Positions 26,019 to 34,938 of a stretch of 64,000 nt of DNA are shown here, one piece after another. Each line of letters begins with the position of its first letter. Positions within the stretch are counted from its first letter, which is position 1. Source of the stretch: Klebsiella pneumoniae (GTDB lineage: Bacteria > Pseudomonadota > Gammaproteobacteria > Pseudomonadales > UBA5518); assembly GCA_945862145.1 (NCBI GenBank), contig CAMAXE010000018.1, positions 31,836-95,835 of the forward strand, read 5' to 3'. The position numbers were made by a program, and so were the translations under genes. The notes beneath the pieces were generated by a model that worked only from the letters and a program-made list of their open reading frames with translations, did no database searches and was not told where the DNA came from.

Positions 26019-26363
26019 TTACTTGTCCCGGGCCTTGTCGAACATCACCTTGAGGGCGACGATCAAGGCCGCTGGCGCAACAAACACGTTCAGCATCGTG
26101 AAGACCACGCCAACCACCGGGAAGCCGCCCAGCACCTCCCCGAACAGTCTGGCGAACACGATGAATGAGACCATGAATGCCATTGCTGCGATCAGGAATT
26201 CAGAGGCCTCGTCTTCGGTCACGTTGAGTACACCGACGATGACGCCGTCGATTGCGAGCAGAAGTATTGCCCAGAGAGGCACCCCGGTACCCGCCATTAC
26301 CGCGATCACTACTGCGGCCAGAAGGCCCACCAGAAACGCCCATTTGCCGATGTGTTTGCCCAT
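26019..26363 (-). CDS. Small integral membrane protein of unknown function
   Basis: A 114-residue protein with three to four predicted membrane helices: WAFLVGLLAAVVIAVMAG, WAILLLAIDGVIVGVLNV, FLIAAMAFMVSFIVFA, and VVFTMLNVFVAPAALIVALK. A short acidic stretch (TEDEASE) links helices 2 and 3, and the C-terminus is basic (KVMFDKARDK). The function is unknown. ATG 26363 is chosen because GGAG lies 6 bases upstream; an in-frame start 30 bases earlier is possible. It is downstream of an SDR on the same strand. Confidence 0.75.
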   Translation of the reverse strand: MGKHIGKWAFLVGLLAAVVIAVMAGTGVPLWAILLLAIDGVIVGVLNVTEDEASEFLIAAMAFMVSFIVFARLFGEVLGGFPVVGVVFTMLNVFVAPAALIVALKVMFDKARDK

Positions 26364-26547
26364 TTCGTTCTCCGCGCTTGTTGTGTGTTTCATCAGCGGC
26401 TCAGTTATTTGATCCGCAGGTCGCTTATGTCATGGACCAAGGATGGTGGTCAACGGCAACGCCTGCCGTAACGCTCGGCTGCCGTGCCCGCCCCGGAAAA
26501 CACTGTAGGGCTGCGAAGGACCTGCCCGGGTGCCTGCCGCCCCGCTG

Positions 26548-27333
26548 TCAGTCGATGGTTGCACCACCGTCCATCACGATATGCGCCCCGGTCATGAACG
26601 AGGATTCATCCGAGGCCAGAAACACCACGCCAGCGGCGATTTCCTCGGGTCTGCCCAGACGCTTGAGAAGCGCGTCCTTGCCGAAATCCACCAACGCCTG
26701 TTCGGGGTCCAGTCCCAGTGATGCGATATGCCGGTCTGTGGCCCGGGTGTGAATGGCCCCCGGGCACACCCCGTTGACCCGTATGTTGTGCGGGGCAAGG
26801 TCCATGGCAAGGCAGCGTGTGAGCTGTGCCACGGCCGCCTTCGATGTGTTGTACGGAATGAAGGATGGCTGCGCGATGAACGCCGACACGGAGGCAATGT
26901 TCACGATGGCCCCGCCCCCGTTTTTTCGCAGTTCGGGCAGGCACTCCCGCACCATGTTTGCGTAACCGATCACGTTGACACCAAACACCTGCTGCCAGTC
27001 CGCGGGCGTGATGTCCTCGACCTTACCAAACACGAAGGCGGCCGCGTTATTGACCAGAATGTTGACCGTTCCGAAGCGGGCAACCGTGGCCGCCACGCAG
27101 TTGCGCACGGAATCCGGATCGGCGGTGTCGGTGTGGTGGAAAAATGCCTTTCCTCCGGACGCATTGATGACGTTCGCAAACTCGCTGCCGGCCGTTTCGT
27201 CAATGTCTGCAATCGTTACGGCAGCCCCTTCGCGGGCGAAGCGCTCTGCAATAGCGCGGCCTATTCCACTGCCCGAACCGGTGACGATGGCGATCTTGTT
27301 GTGTAACAGCACTGGCGGGACTCCCGTGTTCAT
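26548..27333 (-). CDS. SDR-family oxidoreductase
   Basis: Classical SDR of 261 residues: TGSGSGIGRAIAERFA, ADIDE after the second strand (NAD preference), NNAA, catalytic Ser in IASVSAF, YNTSK, and SDESSFMTGAHIVMDGG. The family interconverts alcohols and ketones; its substrate is unknown. It is 105 bases downstream of the NCS2 permease gene on the same strand and outside the Rieske cluster proper, though it could serve the same pathway. Confidence 0.9.
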   Translation of the reverse strand: MNTGVPPVLLHNKIAIVTGSGSGIGRAIAERFAREGAAVTIADIDETAGSEFANVINASGGKAFFHHTDTADPDSVRNCVAATVARFGTVNILVNNAAAFVFGKVEDITPADWQQVFGVNVIGYANMVRECLPELRKNGGGAIVNIASVSAFIAQPSFIPYNTSKAAVAQLTRCLAMDLAPHNIRVNGVCPGAIHTRATDRHIASLGLDPEQALVDFGKDALLKRLGRPEEIAAGVVFLASDESSFMTGAHIVMDGGATID

Positions 27334-27438
27334 TGTGCGTGGAGCGTGGCGATGCAGACCGAATATAGCAGCGACCGAACACGCGCCGGCAAAGGCCCGC
27401 TGTTGGCAGAGAGCCTGGCGTCGCGGCAGTGCGGTTCC

Positions 27439-29127
27439 TCAGCGGTCGTCGATATACGCGAGCAGGGCCTGACGGCCGTTTCCCCCGGTCGTGCTCCGCA
27501 GTTGGTCCGTCCAGTGTCGCATCAGGGCGATCTGCAGGCTGATATCGTCAGCATCGATATTGACGGCGCCGGCGGCGGGCAGTGGCTCTCCCACCCACGT
27601 CAGCTCTATCTGTAGCCCTACCTCGTCGTAGCAGAGCTGCAGCTCGACCGGTTGGGCAGGGCTTGCAAGGCGCGGCGCCGCCTGGCTGAATTCCTCGAGG
27701 AAATTGCTCGCGCGGTCGATCAGCTCTACCCGGGCGCCCCAGGTGCGGCCCTGCGTTGCAGCGAAGTCCTTGAGTGCGTTGAAGCCGGTGTCCGGCTGCC
27801 AGCGCAGGGTCGCGTTTTTTGGAATGCCAAGGCGCAGCACGGCGTTCAACGCCAGGGCCAGCAGCATTGCCGATGCCAGCGGTGACTTCAGCACTTCCTG
27901 GACGAACAGAGGCAGATGCGCATGCCCGTACCCGTACCCGTACCCGTGCGAATCCACGACCAGCATGCTCGCTGCGATGGCGGAGCCGATGACGAGCGTG
28001 CGCCGGGTGTCGACCAGCCGCTGCGACAGCATGGCGATGCCCGTGCGGATCGTGAATGTCGCGGAGTAGAAGCAGGCGGCGCCGAGTATCCCGGCGGGTA
28101 TCGCATAGAGCACGCTGGCCGCGCCTGGCAGCAATCCTAGCGCGATCCAGCCCACGCCGGCCGCCACGCCCACCCGGCGCGCCAGCACGCCGTTTGCCGC
28201 TCCCAGACCCACACTGCCGGAGTAGGTGTTCGTGCCCAGCACACCGACGATGCCGGCGACGACGCAGCCCAGCCCGTCGGCCAGCGTGCCGGCGCGGAGC
28301 GACTGGAAGTCCGGGGCCTTCCAGTTCGGATTGGCGAGCTGCTGGCACGCGGTCAGGTCGGCGATGGCGCGGACGAAGCAGGCCACGGCGCCGATCAGGA
28401 ATCCTGGCAAGAACTCGAGCGGGAAGGTTGGCAGTGCGAGCGGCCAACGCGGGATGACGACAGCGACGTGGCTCACGGCAGCCACCACACCACCCGACAA
28501 CATTGCGGTGGCGAGAAAGGCCACGCACCCGGTTGTCACGCCCACGAGTACCGCCAGCGAGCGCAGGGCGGGCCGTGCCCATATGGCGACGCCGATGATG
28601 GTTGCCAGCGTGATCGCCGAAGCGCTTATCTCCATGCCGCTGGAGCGGCTGCCCAGACCGATACCCAGCATCAGCCGCAGCCCGAACAGGCCCAGTGTGG
28701 CCCCCAGCAGCAGAATCACCACGCCGATGATCTCGGGCGGGATGTACGCGCGCAGACTGCGTATGTACCGCGACAGCAGCATCTCGGTGCAGCCGGCGAC
28801 GATCGTGAGTCCCGCCACGGCCCCCAGGCCGCCGGTCCGTGCCGCCTCGACGGCGAAGGGGACGTAGAGAATCGTGCAATGGCCCAGCAACAAATAGCCC
28901 GATCCGATCCCGCGGCGGCCGAAGGCCTGTATCAGCGTGCCCAGTCCCATTGCCACCATGGCAAGGCTGACGTAGCGGGTGACCGTCTCCGCATCGGCCC
29001 CGGCGGCCTCGGCCACGATACGGGGAAACACCAGGGTGACTGCACTGAGCGCGATGTGCTGCAGCGCGTTCAGCCAGACGATGCGCGCCGGTGGGGCAGC
29101 GTCGACTGCATACACAATCGAGGACAT
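27439..29127 (-). CDS. NCS2-family nucleobase permease with fused soluble C-terminal domain
   Basis: A 562-residue protein. Residues ~15-430 are an NCS2 (uracil/xanthine-type) transporter: WLNALQHIALSAVTLVFP, SGYLLLGHC, PPEIIGVVILLLGATLGL, ATADLTACQ-like IADLTACQQLANP and TNTYSGSVGLGAANGV, in the usual order with many hydrophobic helices. After the last helix there are ~125 soluble residues (GRTWGARVELIDRASNFLEEF ... CYDEVGLQIELTWVGEPLP ... GGNGRQALLAYIDD, quoted in parts) that resemble an RsbW/HATPase-like fold without a clear G-box. A loop encoded by a hexanucleotide repeat reads HGYGYGYGHAH. Substrate is likely a purine or pyrimidine. A truncated relative lies at 61016-61933. Confidence 0.85.
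   Translation of the reverse strand: MSSIVYAVDAAPPARIVWLNALQHIALSAVTLVFPRIVAEAAGADAETVTRYVSLAMVAMGLGTLIQAFGRRGIGSGYLLLGHCTILYVPFAVEAARTGGLGAVAGLTIVAGCTEMLLSRYIRSLRAYIPPEIIGVVILLLGATLGLFGLRLMLGIGLGSRSSGMEISASAITLATIIGVAIWARPALRSLAVLVGVTTGCVAFLATAMLSGGVVAAVSHVAVVIPRWPLALPTFPLEFLPGFLIGAVACFVRAIADLTACQQLANPNWKAPDFQSLRAGTLADGLGCVVAGIVGVLGTNTYSGSVGLGAANGVLARRVGVAAGVGWIALGLLPGAASVLYAIPAGILGAACFYSATFTIRTGIAMLSQRLVDTRRTLVIGSAIAASMLVVDSHGYGYGYGHAHLPLFVQEVLKSPLASAMLLALALNAVLRLGIPKNATLRWQPDTGFNALKDFAATQGRTWGARVELIDRASNFLEEFSQAAPRLASPAQPVELQLCYDEVGLQIELTWVGEPLPAAGAVNIDADDISLQIALMRHWTDQLRSTTGGNGRQALLAYIDDR
27925..27948. repeat. Hexanucleotide tandem repeat (CCCGTA)n inside the NCS2 permease gene
   Basis: Three exact CCCGTA units followed by CCCGTG. 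On the coding strand they encode alternating Gly-Tyr between histidines. Tandem hexamers change length by slippage without breaking the frame, so this loop may vary between strains. Confidence 0.85.
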
Positions 29128-29168
29128 CGGGTGATTCCGCCTCCTCCTGATGCGCCGCGACAGGCGCC

Positions 29169-29305
29169 CTACTTGGCCGGGGACAGGTCCATCGCCACCA
29201 AATCACCGTCCGGCAGTTTGTGCGCGATGCCGTAGTGGCAGTCGATGCAGATACGCTCGCCGGCGGCTAGCCGTTTTGGCATAGCTCGCCATGCTCACGA
29301 TTCCT
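29169..29305 (-). pseudogene. NapC/NirT-type cytochrome c, C-terminal remnant
   Basis: The minus strand encodes LAAGERICIDCHYGIAHKLP and a short tail ending at TAG (29169-29171). CIDCHYGIAH is the last haem-binding CxxCH motif of tetrahaem NapC/NirT quinol dehydrogenases. Just upstream, the matching MASYAKT segment is in another frame, so a frameshift lies near 29270, and everything before it is gone. The full family protein has about 190 residues and four haems. This fragment cannot function. It lies between the NCS2 permease and the binding-protein gene. Confidence 0.65.
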
Positions 29306-29354
29306 GTGTCACCCCATGGCGGATTCTCGGCACAGCGGGTTGTGCGGCCTGCCC

Positions 29355-30413
29355 TCAGGGCGCTGCCCGCAGCCTGGCGAGCGCGGGCGCCTCGGCGTCC
29401 TCGATGCCGGCCGGCACGTTCTCGTACCAGTGGATGTTCACGAAGCCTTTCGGGAAGGTGCGGTAGAGTTGCGCTTTCAGCTTGGGATCCACCAGTTTCA
29501 GCGTGCCGCGTGCGGCACTGAAGTTGCCCGCGGCCTTGGTGATGCGCGCGGCGTTTTCCGGACGCGCCGCAAAGTTGATCCACTTGTAGGCGCCATCGTC
29601 ATTGCCTCCCTTGGCCGGGATGGTCGATGCAACGATCCAGCCGAGCATGCCTGACTTGGGAGCGATATAGCGGATCGGCGCCGCCTCCCGGTTCAGCGCC
29701 CATGACGGGGCGTCCCAGAACATCGCGGCGGTCACGGCCCCGGACCTGAAGGCGTCCTGCAGTTCTTTTTCGCCGCTGAACACCAGCCCGATGTTCTGCT
29801 TGCAGGCGATCAGCTTGTCCACCACGCGGTTGGCCATCGCCGCGTAGGCGGGGGGGTCGTTATAGAGGGCGAAGGGGTCTTCGCCATAGGCAAAGGCAAA
29901 GGCGATCAGTACGGGTCGCACGGCGCGGATCGCGGTTTTGCCGCGCAGCGCCGGGTCGCAGAGATCTGTGTAGTCGCTGACGCTGGCGCGCCGGGTGTTG
30001 ACCGCGAGCCCTTCGGTGCCCCAGAGGTAAGGCACGCCGTAGACGGAGCTGTTGACGGTGGTGTTCTTGCGCGTGGCCTCAAGCATCTCCGGCAGGAAAT
30101 GGTCGACCTGGATCCGGTTGAGGTCGAGGGGCTTGTAGATGCCGTACTGTTGTTGTGCGCCTGCCACGCGGTCGTGCGAGGGGTGCACGAGGTCGTAACC
30201 GGCACCCTCGGAGCTGCGCAGCCGCGCGATGATGTCCTCGTTGTCGGTCAGGGTGACCTCGATCTGGATGCCGGTTTCCTTGCGAAAATCCTCCGCGAGG
30301 TCGGCGGGCACGTAGTCTGTCCAGGTAAGGATGCGCAGCTTTCCGGCATCGGCCTGCGCCCACAGCGACGTACCGAGCGCAAGCAGTAGCAGGCTTAGAC
30401 GGGCCAGAGTCAT
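29355..30413 (-). CDS. Periplasmic substrate-binding protein, PotD/PotF (polyamine) type
   Basis: A 352-residue extracellular solute-binding protein with a signal peptide (MTLARLSLLLLALGTSLWAQ). KLRILTWTDYVPADLAEDFR, the YDLVHPSH segment, and VPYLWGTEGLAVNT are typical of PotD/PotF-like spermidine/putrescine receptors. No permease (PotH/I) or ATPase (PotG) gene is near, so it is an orphan receptor that must pair with a transporter elsewhere or act as a sensor component. It is divergent from the CheA-like fragment. Confidence 0.88.
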   Translation of the reverse strand: MTLARLSLLLLALGTSLWAQADAGKLRILTWTDYVPADLAEDFRKETGIQIEVTLTDNEDIIARLRSSEGAGYDLVHPSHDRVAGAQQQYGIYKPLDLNRIQVDHFLPEMLEATRKNTTVNSSVYGVPYLWGTEGLAVNTRRASVSDYTDLCDPALRGKTAIRAVRPVLIAFAFAYGEDPFALYNDPPAYAAMANRVVDKLIACKQNIGLVFSGEKELQDAFRSGAVTAAMFWDAPSWALNREAAPIRYIAPKSGMLGWIVASTIPAKGGNDDGAYKWINFAARPENAARITKAAGNFSAARGTLKLVDPKLKAQLYRTFPKGFVNIHWYENVPAGIEDAEAPALARLRAAP

Positions 30414-30596
30414 ATCTCGTCCTCGGAGCCGGGGCAGCGCAGGAGTCGCGCCGCCAGCAGGCTGACAGGTTGACGCGAGGTTAACCCGCAGGCTTGCGCA
30501 TTGTCACGCCCGGGCAGGCGTACTCGCGTCAAAGCGACTAAGCTCTCTGGACGCGTGCGGGCCGTTTCCGCAGGTGCTGCGGCGGACATTGAATAA

Positions 30597-32051
30597 GTGA
30601 CAGCGAAGGACGATCTTTTGGAAGCCGTAGCCGAGGCGCTTGCACGCCTTGCAGAGGAGTTCGCCTTCGCCGAGCCCGGCTCCGATACCGGTCTGCTGCC
30701 GGTCAACGCGCTGCTGATGGACCTCGAGCAGTTGCCCGCGCAGTTCCTGCCTCCGTCTTTGGCTACGGCATTCGCGCGGCCACGGGCCTGGATCGATGCC
30801 ACGCTCGACGGTTCGGGCAAATTCGACGCAGCGACCTTGGGGCTCCTCCACGACTGGCACGGGTGGGTGATCGACTCTTTGATGAGCGAATCCACCGGCG
30901 GGCCTGCACCGGCGTTGCCGCAAAGCCTGCTTGAGACATCGCCCGCGGATGCCGCCCTGCTGCCGACCGACGCCGAGCCGGTGGTGGCGGAGAGTGGCCC
31001 GGCGCCAGTTGCCACTTCCGCTGCTGCTCCCGTCCCAGCTTCAGCTCCCGCTCCCGCTCCCGCTCCCGCTGTTGTATCTGCGCCTGCGCCTGCGCCGGTA
31101 GCCCGTGTCGAGGCGCCCCCCGTGCCGCCCGCAGCCACCGCAGCCCCTGCGGACACCAACATCCCCTCCATGGTGCTGAAGCTCCCGGGTGATCTGGAGC
31201 TGCTGCGCGAGTTTCACAGCGAATCCCTGGAACTGCTGCGCTCGATCGAGCAAGCGGTGCTCACGCTGGAGGAAAACCCCGGCGCGTCCGAGGCCATCAA
31301 CGCGATTTTCCGTGCTTTCCACACCTTCAAGGGCAGCGCCGGTTTTCTGCAACTGTTGTCGCTGCGCGACTTTGCGCATGAGTTGGAGTCCTTGCTCGAG
31401 GTGGTCCGCAGTGGCGAGGCCGTGGTCACGCGAGCGGTCATCGACGCCATCCTGGCCGGTGCCGACGTGCTCGCGGAGTGCACGAGCCAGGTCGGTGTGC
31501 AGGTAGCCGGACACAATCCCGGTGCGCCGATACCCGTTCCCGGCGCTTCAGTGCTGGCTCTGGTTACGGCGGCGTTGCGCGGTGAGCCGGTCGCTCCGGC
31601 GCCCGCGCCTCCGGCTCCGGCGCCTGCGCCCGTCGCCGCCGTCGCGCCCAGCGAGGGCGCGGTAGTTGCGTCCCCTGTCGCCCAGGCCTCGCCGCCAAAG
31701 CCGGTGGCGGTGCCAGCGACATCACGCGAGCCCGCGGTGGCAGACAGCTTTGTCAGGCTGGACGCGGCGAAGCTCGATGACCTGGTGAACCTGGTCGGCG
31801 AACTGGTGGTGGCGCAGTCCTTCGTGCTCGAGAGTGCCGAGGTGCGCGGCTCCCCCAACCTCGAGCTCGCGCACTCCGTGCGCAAACTGGTGCGTATCAC
31901 CCGCGGCTTGCAACACAACGCCATGTCGCTGCGCATGGCGCAGCACGGTACGGCTGAAGATGGCCTGCACGCACTGCTTGCGTGGGGGCAGGGGATCCAC
32001 GGCCCGGGCCCGCTCGACGACGACTTCTCGATCGTGCGCATCCGCTTCTGA
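30597..32051 (+). pseudogene. CheA-like protein with Hpt and dimerisation domains only
   Basis: A 484-codon frame. Around residues 200-310 is a histidine-phosphotransfer domain with H242 in FRAFHTFKGSAGF. After a Pro/Ala linker, residues ~380-445 are the CheA P3 dimerisation helices (KLDDLVNLVGELVVAQSFV; LVRITRGLQHNAMSLRM). At SLRM, where CheA continues with VP(I/V) into the HATPase kinase domain, the similarity stops. The last 35 residues end GPLDDDFSIVRIRF, more like the end of a SpoIIE/PP2C-type phosphatase. The ATPase and CheW-like domains are missing, and no other che gene is near. It looks like a deletion fusion, though expression as an Hpt scaffold is not excluded. GTG start. Confidence 0.7.
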
Positions 32052-32150
32052 TTCGCACCTCGCGCCTCGCGTGTCGCGGTGCAGCATGGGCCGCTCGCGT
32101 GGCGTATCGACTTTCACCTTCCCTGCAGCAATTCACAGGAGTCCACGCAA

Positions 32151-32510
32151 ATGAGTATCGTTCGAATCGAACCCGGCAAGCGCATGTCCCAGGCCGTGGT
32201 GGCCAACGGTTTCGTGTTTCTGGCCGGGCAGGTGGCGCCAGACCCTGTTGCCGATGTCACGGCGCAGACGCGGCAGGTGCTGGCGGAAATCGATCGTCTG
32301 CTGGCGATGGCAGGCAGCCACAAGAGCCACATACTGTCGGCCAATGTCTTCCTGCCGCAGATCACCGATTTTGCCGCCATGAATGTGGCATGGGATGAGT
32401 GGGTTGCGCCTGAGGCCAAACCCGCCCGCGCTACGACCGCGGCAAAGCTCGCTGCTGCCGAGTATCTGGTCGAAATCCAGGTGACCGCGGTGGTCGGCGC
32501 GACGCCTTGA
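32151..32510 (+). CDS. RidA-family enamine/imine deaminase-like protein
   Basis: A 119-residue member of the YjgF/YER057c/UK114 family. It has FVFLAGQVAPDP, VLAEIDRLLAMAG, and the AKPARATTAAKLAAAEYLVEI segment containing the conserved Arg of the active site. RidA hydrolyses reactive enamine/imine intermediates made by PLP enzymes; sub-family members also occur in catabolic pathways. AGGAG lies about 10 bases upstream of ATG 32151, which fits better than the earlier in-frame ATG at 32079. It follows the CheA-like fragment by 99 bases. Confidence 0.9.
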   Translation: MSIVRIEPGKRMSQAVVANGFVFLAGQVAPDPVADVTAQTRQVLAEIDRLLAMAGSHKSHILSANVFLPQITDFAAMNVAWDEWVAPEAKPARATTAAKLAAAEYLVEIQVTAVVGATP

Positions 32511-32602
32511 GGCAGGTCAAGGAATCTCGCGAATTCCGCCTGCGCCCGCATATTCCAGGCTGAGTCCCTGCGCGGTACACGGGAGGAGGTCGACGACAGC
32601 GA

Positions 32603-34585
32603 TCAGGGCGTCACGATCGCGAAATTGCCGTCTGCGGGGTCCAGCAGGCGCAGCAAACCCAGCAGGGCGATGCGACTGCCTTCGACCTCGATGTCAGCGG
32701 AAGAAACCAGTTCCTTGAGTCCTGCTTCGCCGGTGATCATGCGCAGGAATATCGGGCGTGTCAGGCGTACGGTGGCTGCGGCCGCTGGATCCGCCGCTTG
32801 CAAGTGGTGGTGTAGCACGGCGTTTTCCAGTTGCAGCACATGCGTTTCGTTCACGTCGGTGAACACGAAATTGATCGAGAAAGGTGTGGTGCCTGCGGCT
32901 CGTGGTCCATCGAGACGCGTGGCCATCGCGGTGAAGAAAAGCTCCAGCGGGACGCGCTCCAGTATGGCCGCGCCGCTGCGGACGTCCAGCACCGTGGCCC
33001 CGGGGCCGTGGCGCAACTCCTGCGCGCCAGTCAGGTAGACACTGCGCCACACGCCGGACTCCGCCTGATAGCCCAGTTGATCGTAAGCGCTTGCCAGCAG
33101 TTCTTTTGCCTCGCTGTCCGCGGGGTCGGCGAAAACGAGGTGATCGAGCAGGGTGACCGCCCAGCGGTACTCTCCCCCGGTGATCGCGTCGTGGGCTTTT
33201 TGCTTCACTGCTGCGGCTCCGCCCATGGCCTCGACATAGTGACTGCCCAGATCCACGGGAGGCAGCGGGTCCAGGTTGGCGGGGTTGCCGTCGTACCAGC
33301 CGAAGTAGAACTGGTACACCGCCTTGGCGTTGTGTTTTAGCGTGCCGTAGTAGCCGCGGTTGGCGAATTGACTGGAGAGCTGCGCCGGCAGCTCGAGTTG
33401 CTCGGCGATCTCGCGTGGCGTTGCACCCTGGTTGGCGAGCCGCAGCGTCTGGTCGTGAATGTAGCGGTAGGTGTCGCGCTGGCCTTTCAGGAAGTCGATC
33501 GCACGATCGTGCCCGAACACCGGCCAGTTGTGGCTGGTGAAGACCAGTTCCATGTCGCCGAAGCGCTGGATGGCCTCGTCGATGTAGCCGCTCCACGTGA
33601 GCGCGTCGCGCACCTTGGCGCCACGCAGCGTGTAGAGGTTGTGCATGGTGCGGCTCACGATCTCGGCGCCGCACCAGGCTTTCCATGCCGGCAGGTAGAA
33701 GCTCAGTTCGGCAGGGGCCTCGGACTCCGGGGTGTACTGGAACACGATGTCCACGCCGTCGACCACGAGTGGCTGCGGGGTGTGGTCGATACTCTCGGTG
33801 GGCATCGCAAAGCTCGACTGCCCGCTCAAGGGCTGGCGGCCGAGCCCCGAGTCGACATAACCGCGTACGCCCGGCGCCAGCGGGTAGCCAAACTGGTAGC
33901 TCGCCCGTCGGCCCATGGCGATGCCGGCGAGTATGTTCTCGCTGGTGAGTTCCTCAACGAAGCGCGCCGGCGCGATCACGCGAAGGCCGGGGGGCACGCT
34001 GCCACCGAACACGCCGGCCACGCCGCTGAAGTGGTCGACATGGCTGTGCGTGAAGATCACGGCTACCACCGGATCGCTGCCGAGGTGCTTGCGCGCGAGC
34101 CGAGTGGCGGCTGCGGCGCTCTCGACGCTGTTCAACGGATCCACCACGATCCAGCCGCTGTGGCCGCGGATCCAGGTCATGTTGGAGATGTCGTAGCCGC
34201 GCACCTGGTAAATGCCCTCGGCTACCTTGTAGAGGCCGTGCATGCCATTCAGCCGCGCCTGTCGCCAGAGGCTCGGGTTGACGCTTGCGGGCGCCTCACC
34301 CTGCAGGAAGTCGAAGTCTGCGGCACTCCAGCGCCGCCCGCTGATGACGGATTCGATCACCAGGTTCTGCTCGCGTTCGATCAGGCCACGCGAGGCGTCG
34401 TCGATGTCTGCGGTGTCGGTGGGCAGAGCGGCATCGGACGCTGCGTTGAGGCGGGTGGTGAATGCACTGGCAGAGGTGTTGCCGTTGGCATCGGCGTTCG
34501 TGTTCTGCTCCGGTCCGGGGCTTGGCCCGCAGCTCGCAAGCAGGCATGAGAGCAGCGCAATCGGTAGTAGGATCCGGGGATGCAT
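32603..34585 (-). CDS. Lipoprotein alkyl sulfatase (SdsA1/BDS1-type metallo-beta-lactamase fold)
   Basis: A 660-residue type III sulfatase. A lipoprotein signal with lipobox LLAS-C19 is followed by a Asn/Thr-rich linker. The binuclear zinc motif is H180-S-H182-V-D184-H185 in FTHSHVDHFSG. The region LTWSGYIDEAIQRFGDMELV, the all-helical dimerisation part and a C-terminal SCP-2-like domain (residues ~530-660) complete the family plan. Such enzymes hydrolyse linear primary alkyl sulfates (e.g. dodecyl sulfate) to alcohol and sulfate; most are soluble periplasmic proteins, so membrane anchoring is notable. ATG 34585 is chosen because the lipobox follows at once; upstream in-frame sequence is unrelated. 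Confidence 0.9.
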   Translation of the reverse strand: MHPRILLPIALLSCLLASCGPSPGPEQNTNADANGNTSASAFTTRLNAASDAALPTDTADIDDASRGLIEREQNLVIESVISGRRWSAADFDFLQGEAPASVNPSLWRQARLNGMHGLYKVAEGIYQVRGYDISNMTWIRGHSGWIVVDPLNSVESAAAATRLARKHLGSDPVVAVIFTHSHVDHFSGVAGVFGGSVPPGLRVIAPARFVEELTSENILAGIAMGRRASYQFGYPLAPGVRGYVDSGLGRQPLSGQSSFAMPTESIDHTPQPLVVDGVDIVFQYTPESEAPAELSFYLPAWKAWCGAEIVSRTMHNLYTLRGAKVRDALTWSGYIDEAIQRFGDMELVFTSHNWPVFGHDRAIDFLKGQRDTYRYIHDQTLRLANQGATPREIAEQLELPAQLSSQFANRGYYGTLKHNAKAVYQFYFGWYDGNPANLDPLPPVDLGSHYVEAMGGAAAVKQKAHDAITGGEYRWAVTLLDHLVFADPADSEAKELLASAYDQLGYQAESGVWRSVYLTGAQELRHGPGATVLDVRSGAAILERVPLELFFTAMATRLDGPRAAGTTPFSINFVFTDVNETHVLQLENAVLHHHLQAADPAAAATVRLTRPIFLRMITGEAGLKELVSSADIEVEGSRIALLGLLRLLDPADGNFAIVTP

Positions 34586-34785
34586 GGCGAGTATCCATGG
34601 CGGTGTAGAAAGCCAGATTTTAAGAGCGCGTCGGGTGGCAGGTGCAAAAAAAGACCGCCCACCGTACATATGGGAAGAATTACGCCCCAGCCGAAGCCGG
34701 TCTCGCCGCTTTGCTCCCCGGCCGCCGCGGCTGAACTCGATCCTTCGGCCCTTGCTGGGTGTCCGGGTATCCATCTTGCCTGATA

Positions 34786-34800
34786 TACGCCAAAGGCGTA
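34786..34800. promoter_or_regulatory. Candidate toxin-antitoxin operator (palindrome)
   Basis: A 15-base palindrome, TACGCC-AAA-GGCGTA, lies 10 bases upstream of the ATG of the truncated toxin. This is the expected position for the antitoxin to bind and repress its own operon. The same half-site sequence TACGCCAAA recurs by chance or descent at the toxin deletion point (34864-34872). Confidence 0.6.
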
Positions 34801-34810
34801 CATTGCCTGT

Positions 34811-34938
34811 ATGTTCAGCTTCATCGAGTCGTCCATATTCAAGCGGGTCCTGCCCGCGCGCTGTACGCCAAAGCGAGGTGCGAGGATGTCCCCGCGCATA
34901 TTCTGAAGCAGTTGTTAGAGGCATTCCGAGATGGGTAA
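34811..34938 (+). pseudogene. RelE/HigB-type toxin, internally deleted
   Basis: The first ~16 codons (MFSFIESSIFKRVLPA) match the N-terminus of RelE-superfamily toxins of the HigB-2 group. From 34861, in a different frame, LYAKARCEDVPAHILKQLLE and AFRDG-stop match the C-terminus of the same family. The central ~65 residues expected in a ~105-residue toxin are missing, and the two ends are joined out of frame. The toxin is therefore inactive. Its stop overlaps the antitoxin ATG by 8 bases, preserving the original operon structure. Confidence 0.75.

Noticed and set aside
25685..26053. Plus-strand open frame in the gap after the ferredoxin
   Set aside because: Composition is odd (many Cys/Arg/Ser), no ribosome site, no similarity by eye, and it overlaps the membrane-protein gene end.
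27548..29206. Long second minus-strand frame over the NCS2 permease
   Set aside because: The other frame has transporter motifs and helices; this one is Arg/His-rich without hydrophobic segments.
30597..32510. A chemotaxis operon
   Set aside because: No cheW, cheY, cheB, cheR or receptor gene is present; only a kinase-less CheA-like frame.
33368..34549. Long plus-strand open frame opposite the alkylsulfatase
   Set aside because: The opposite strand encodes a full family match with lipobox and zinc motif; this frame has no recognisable pattern.
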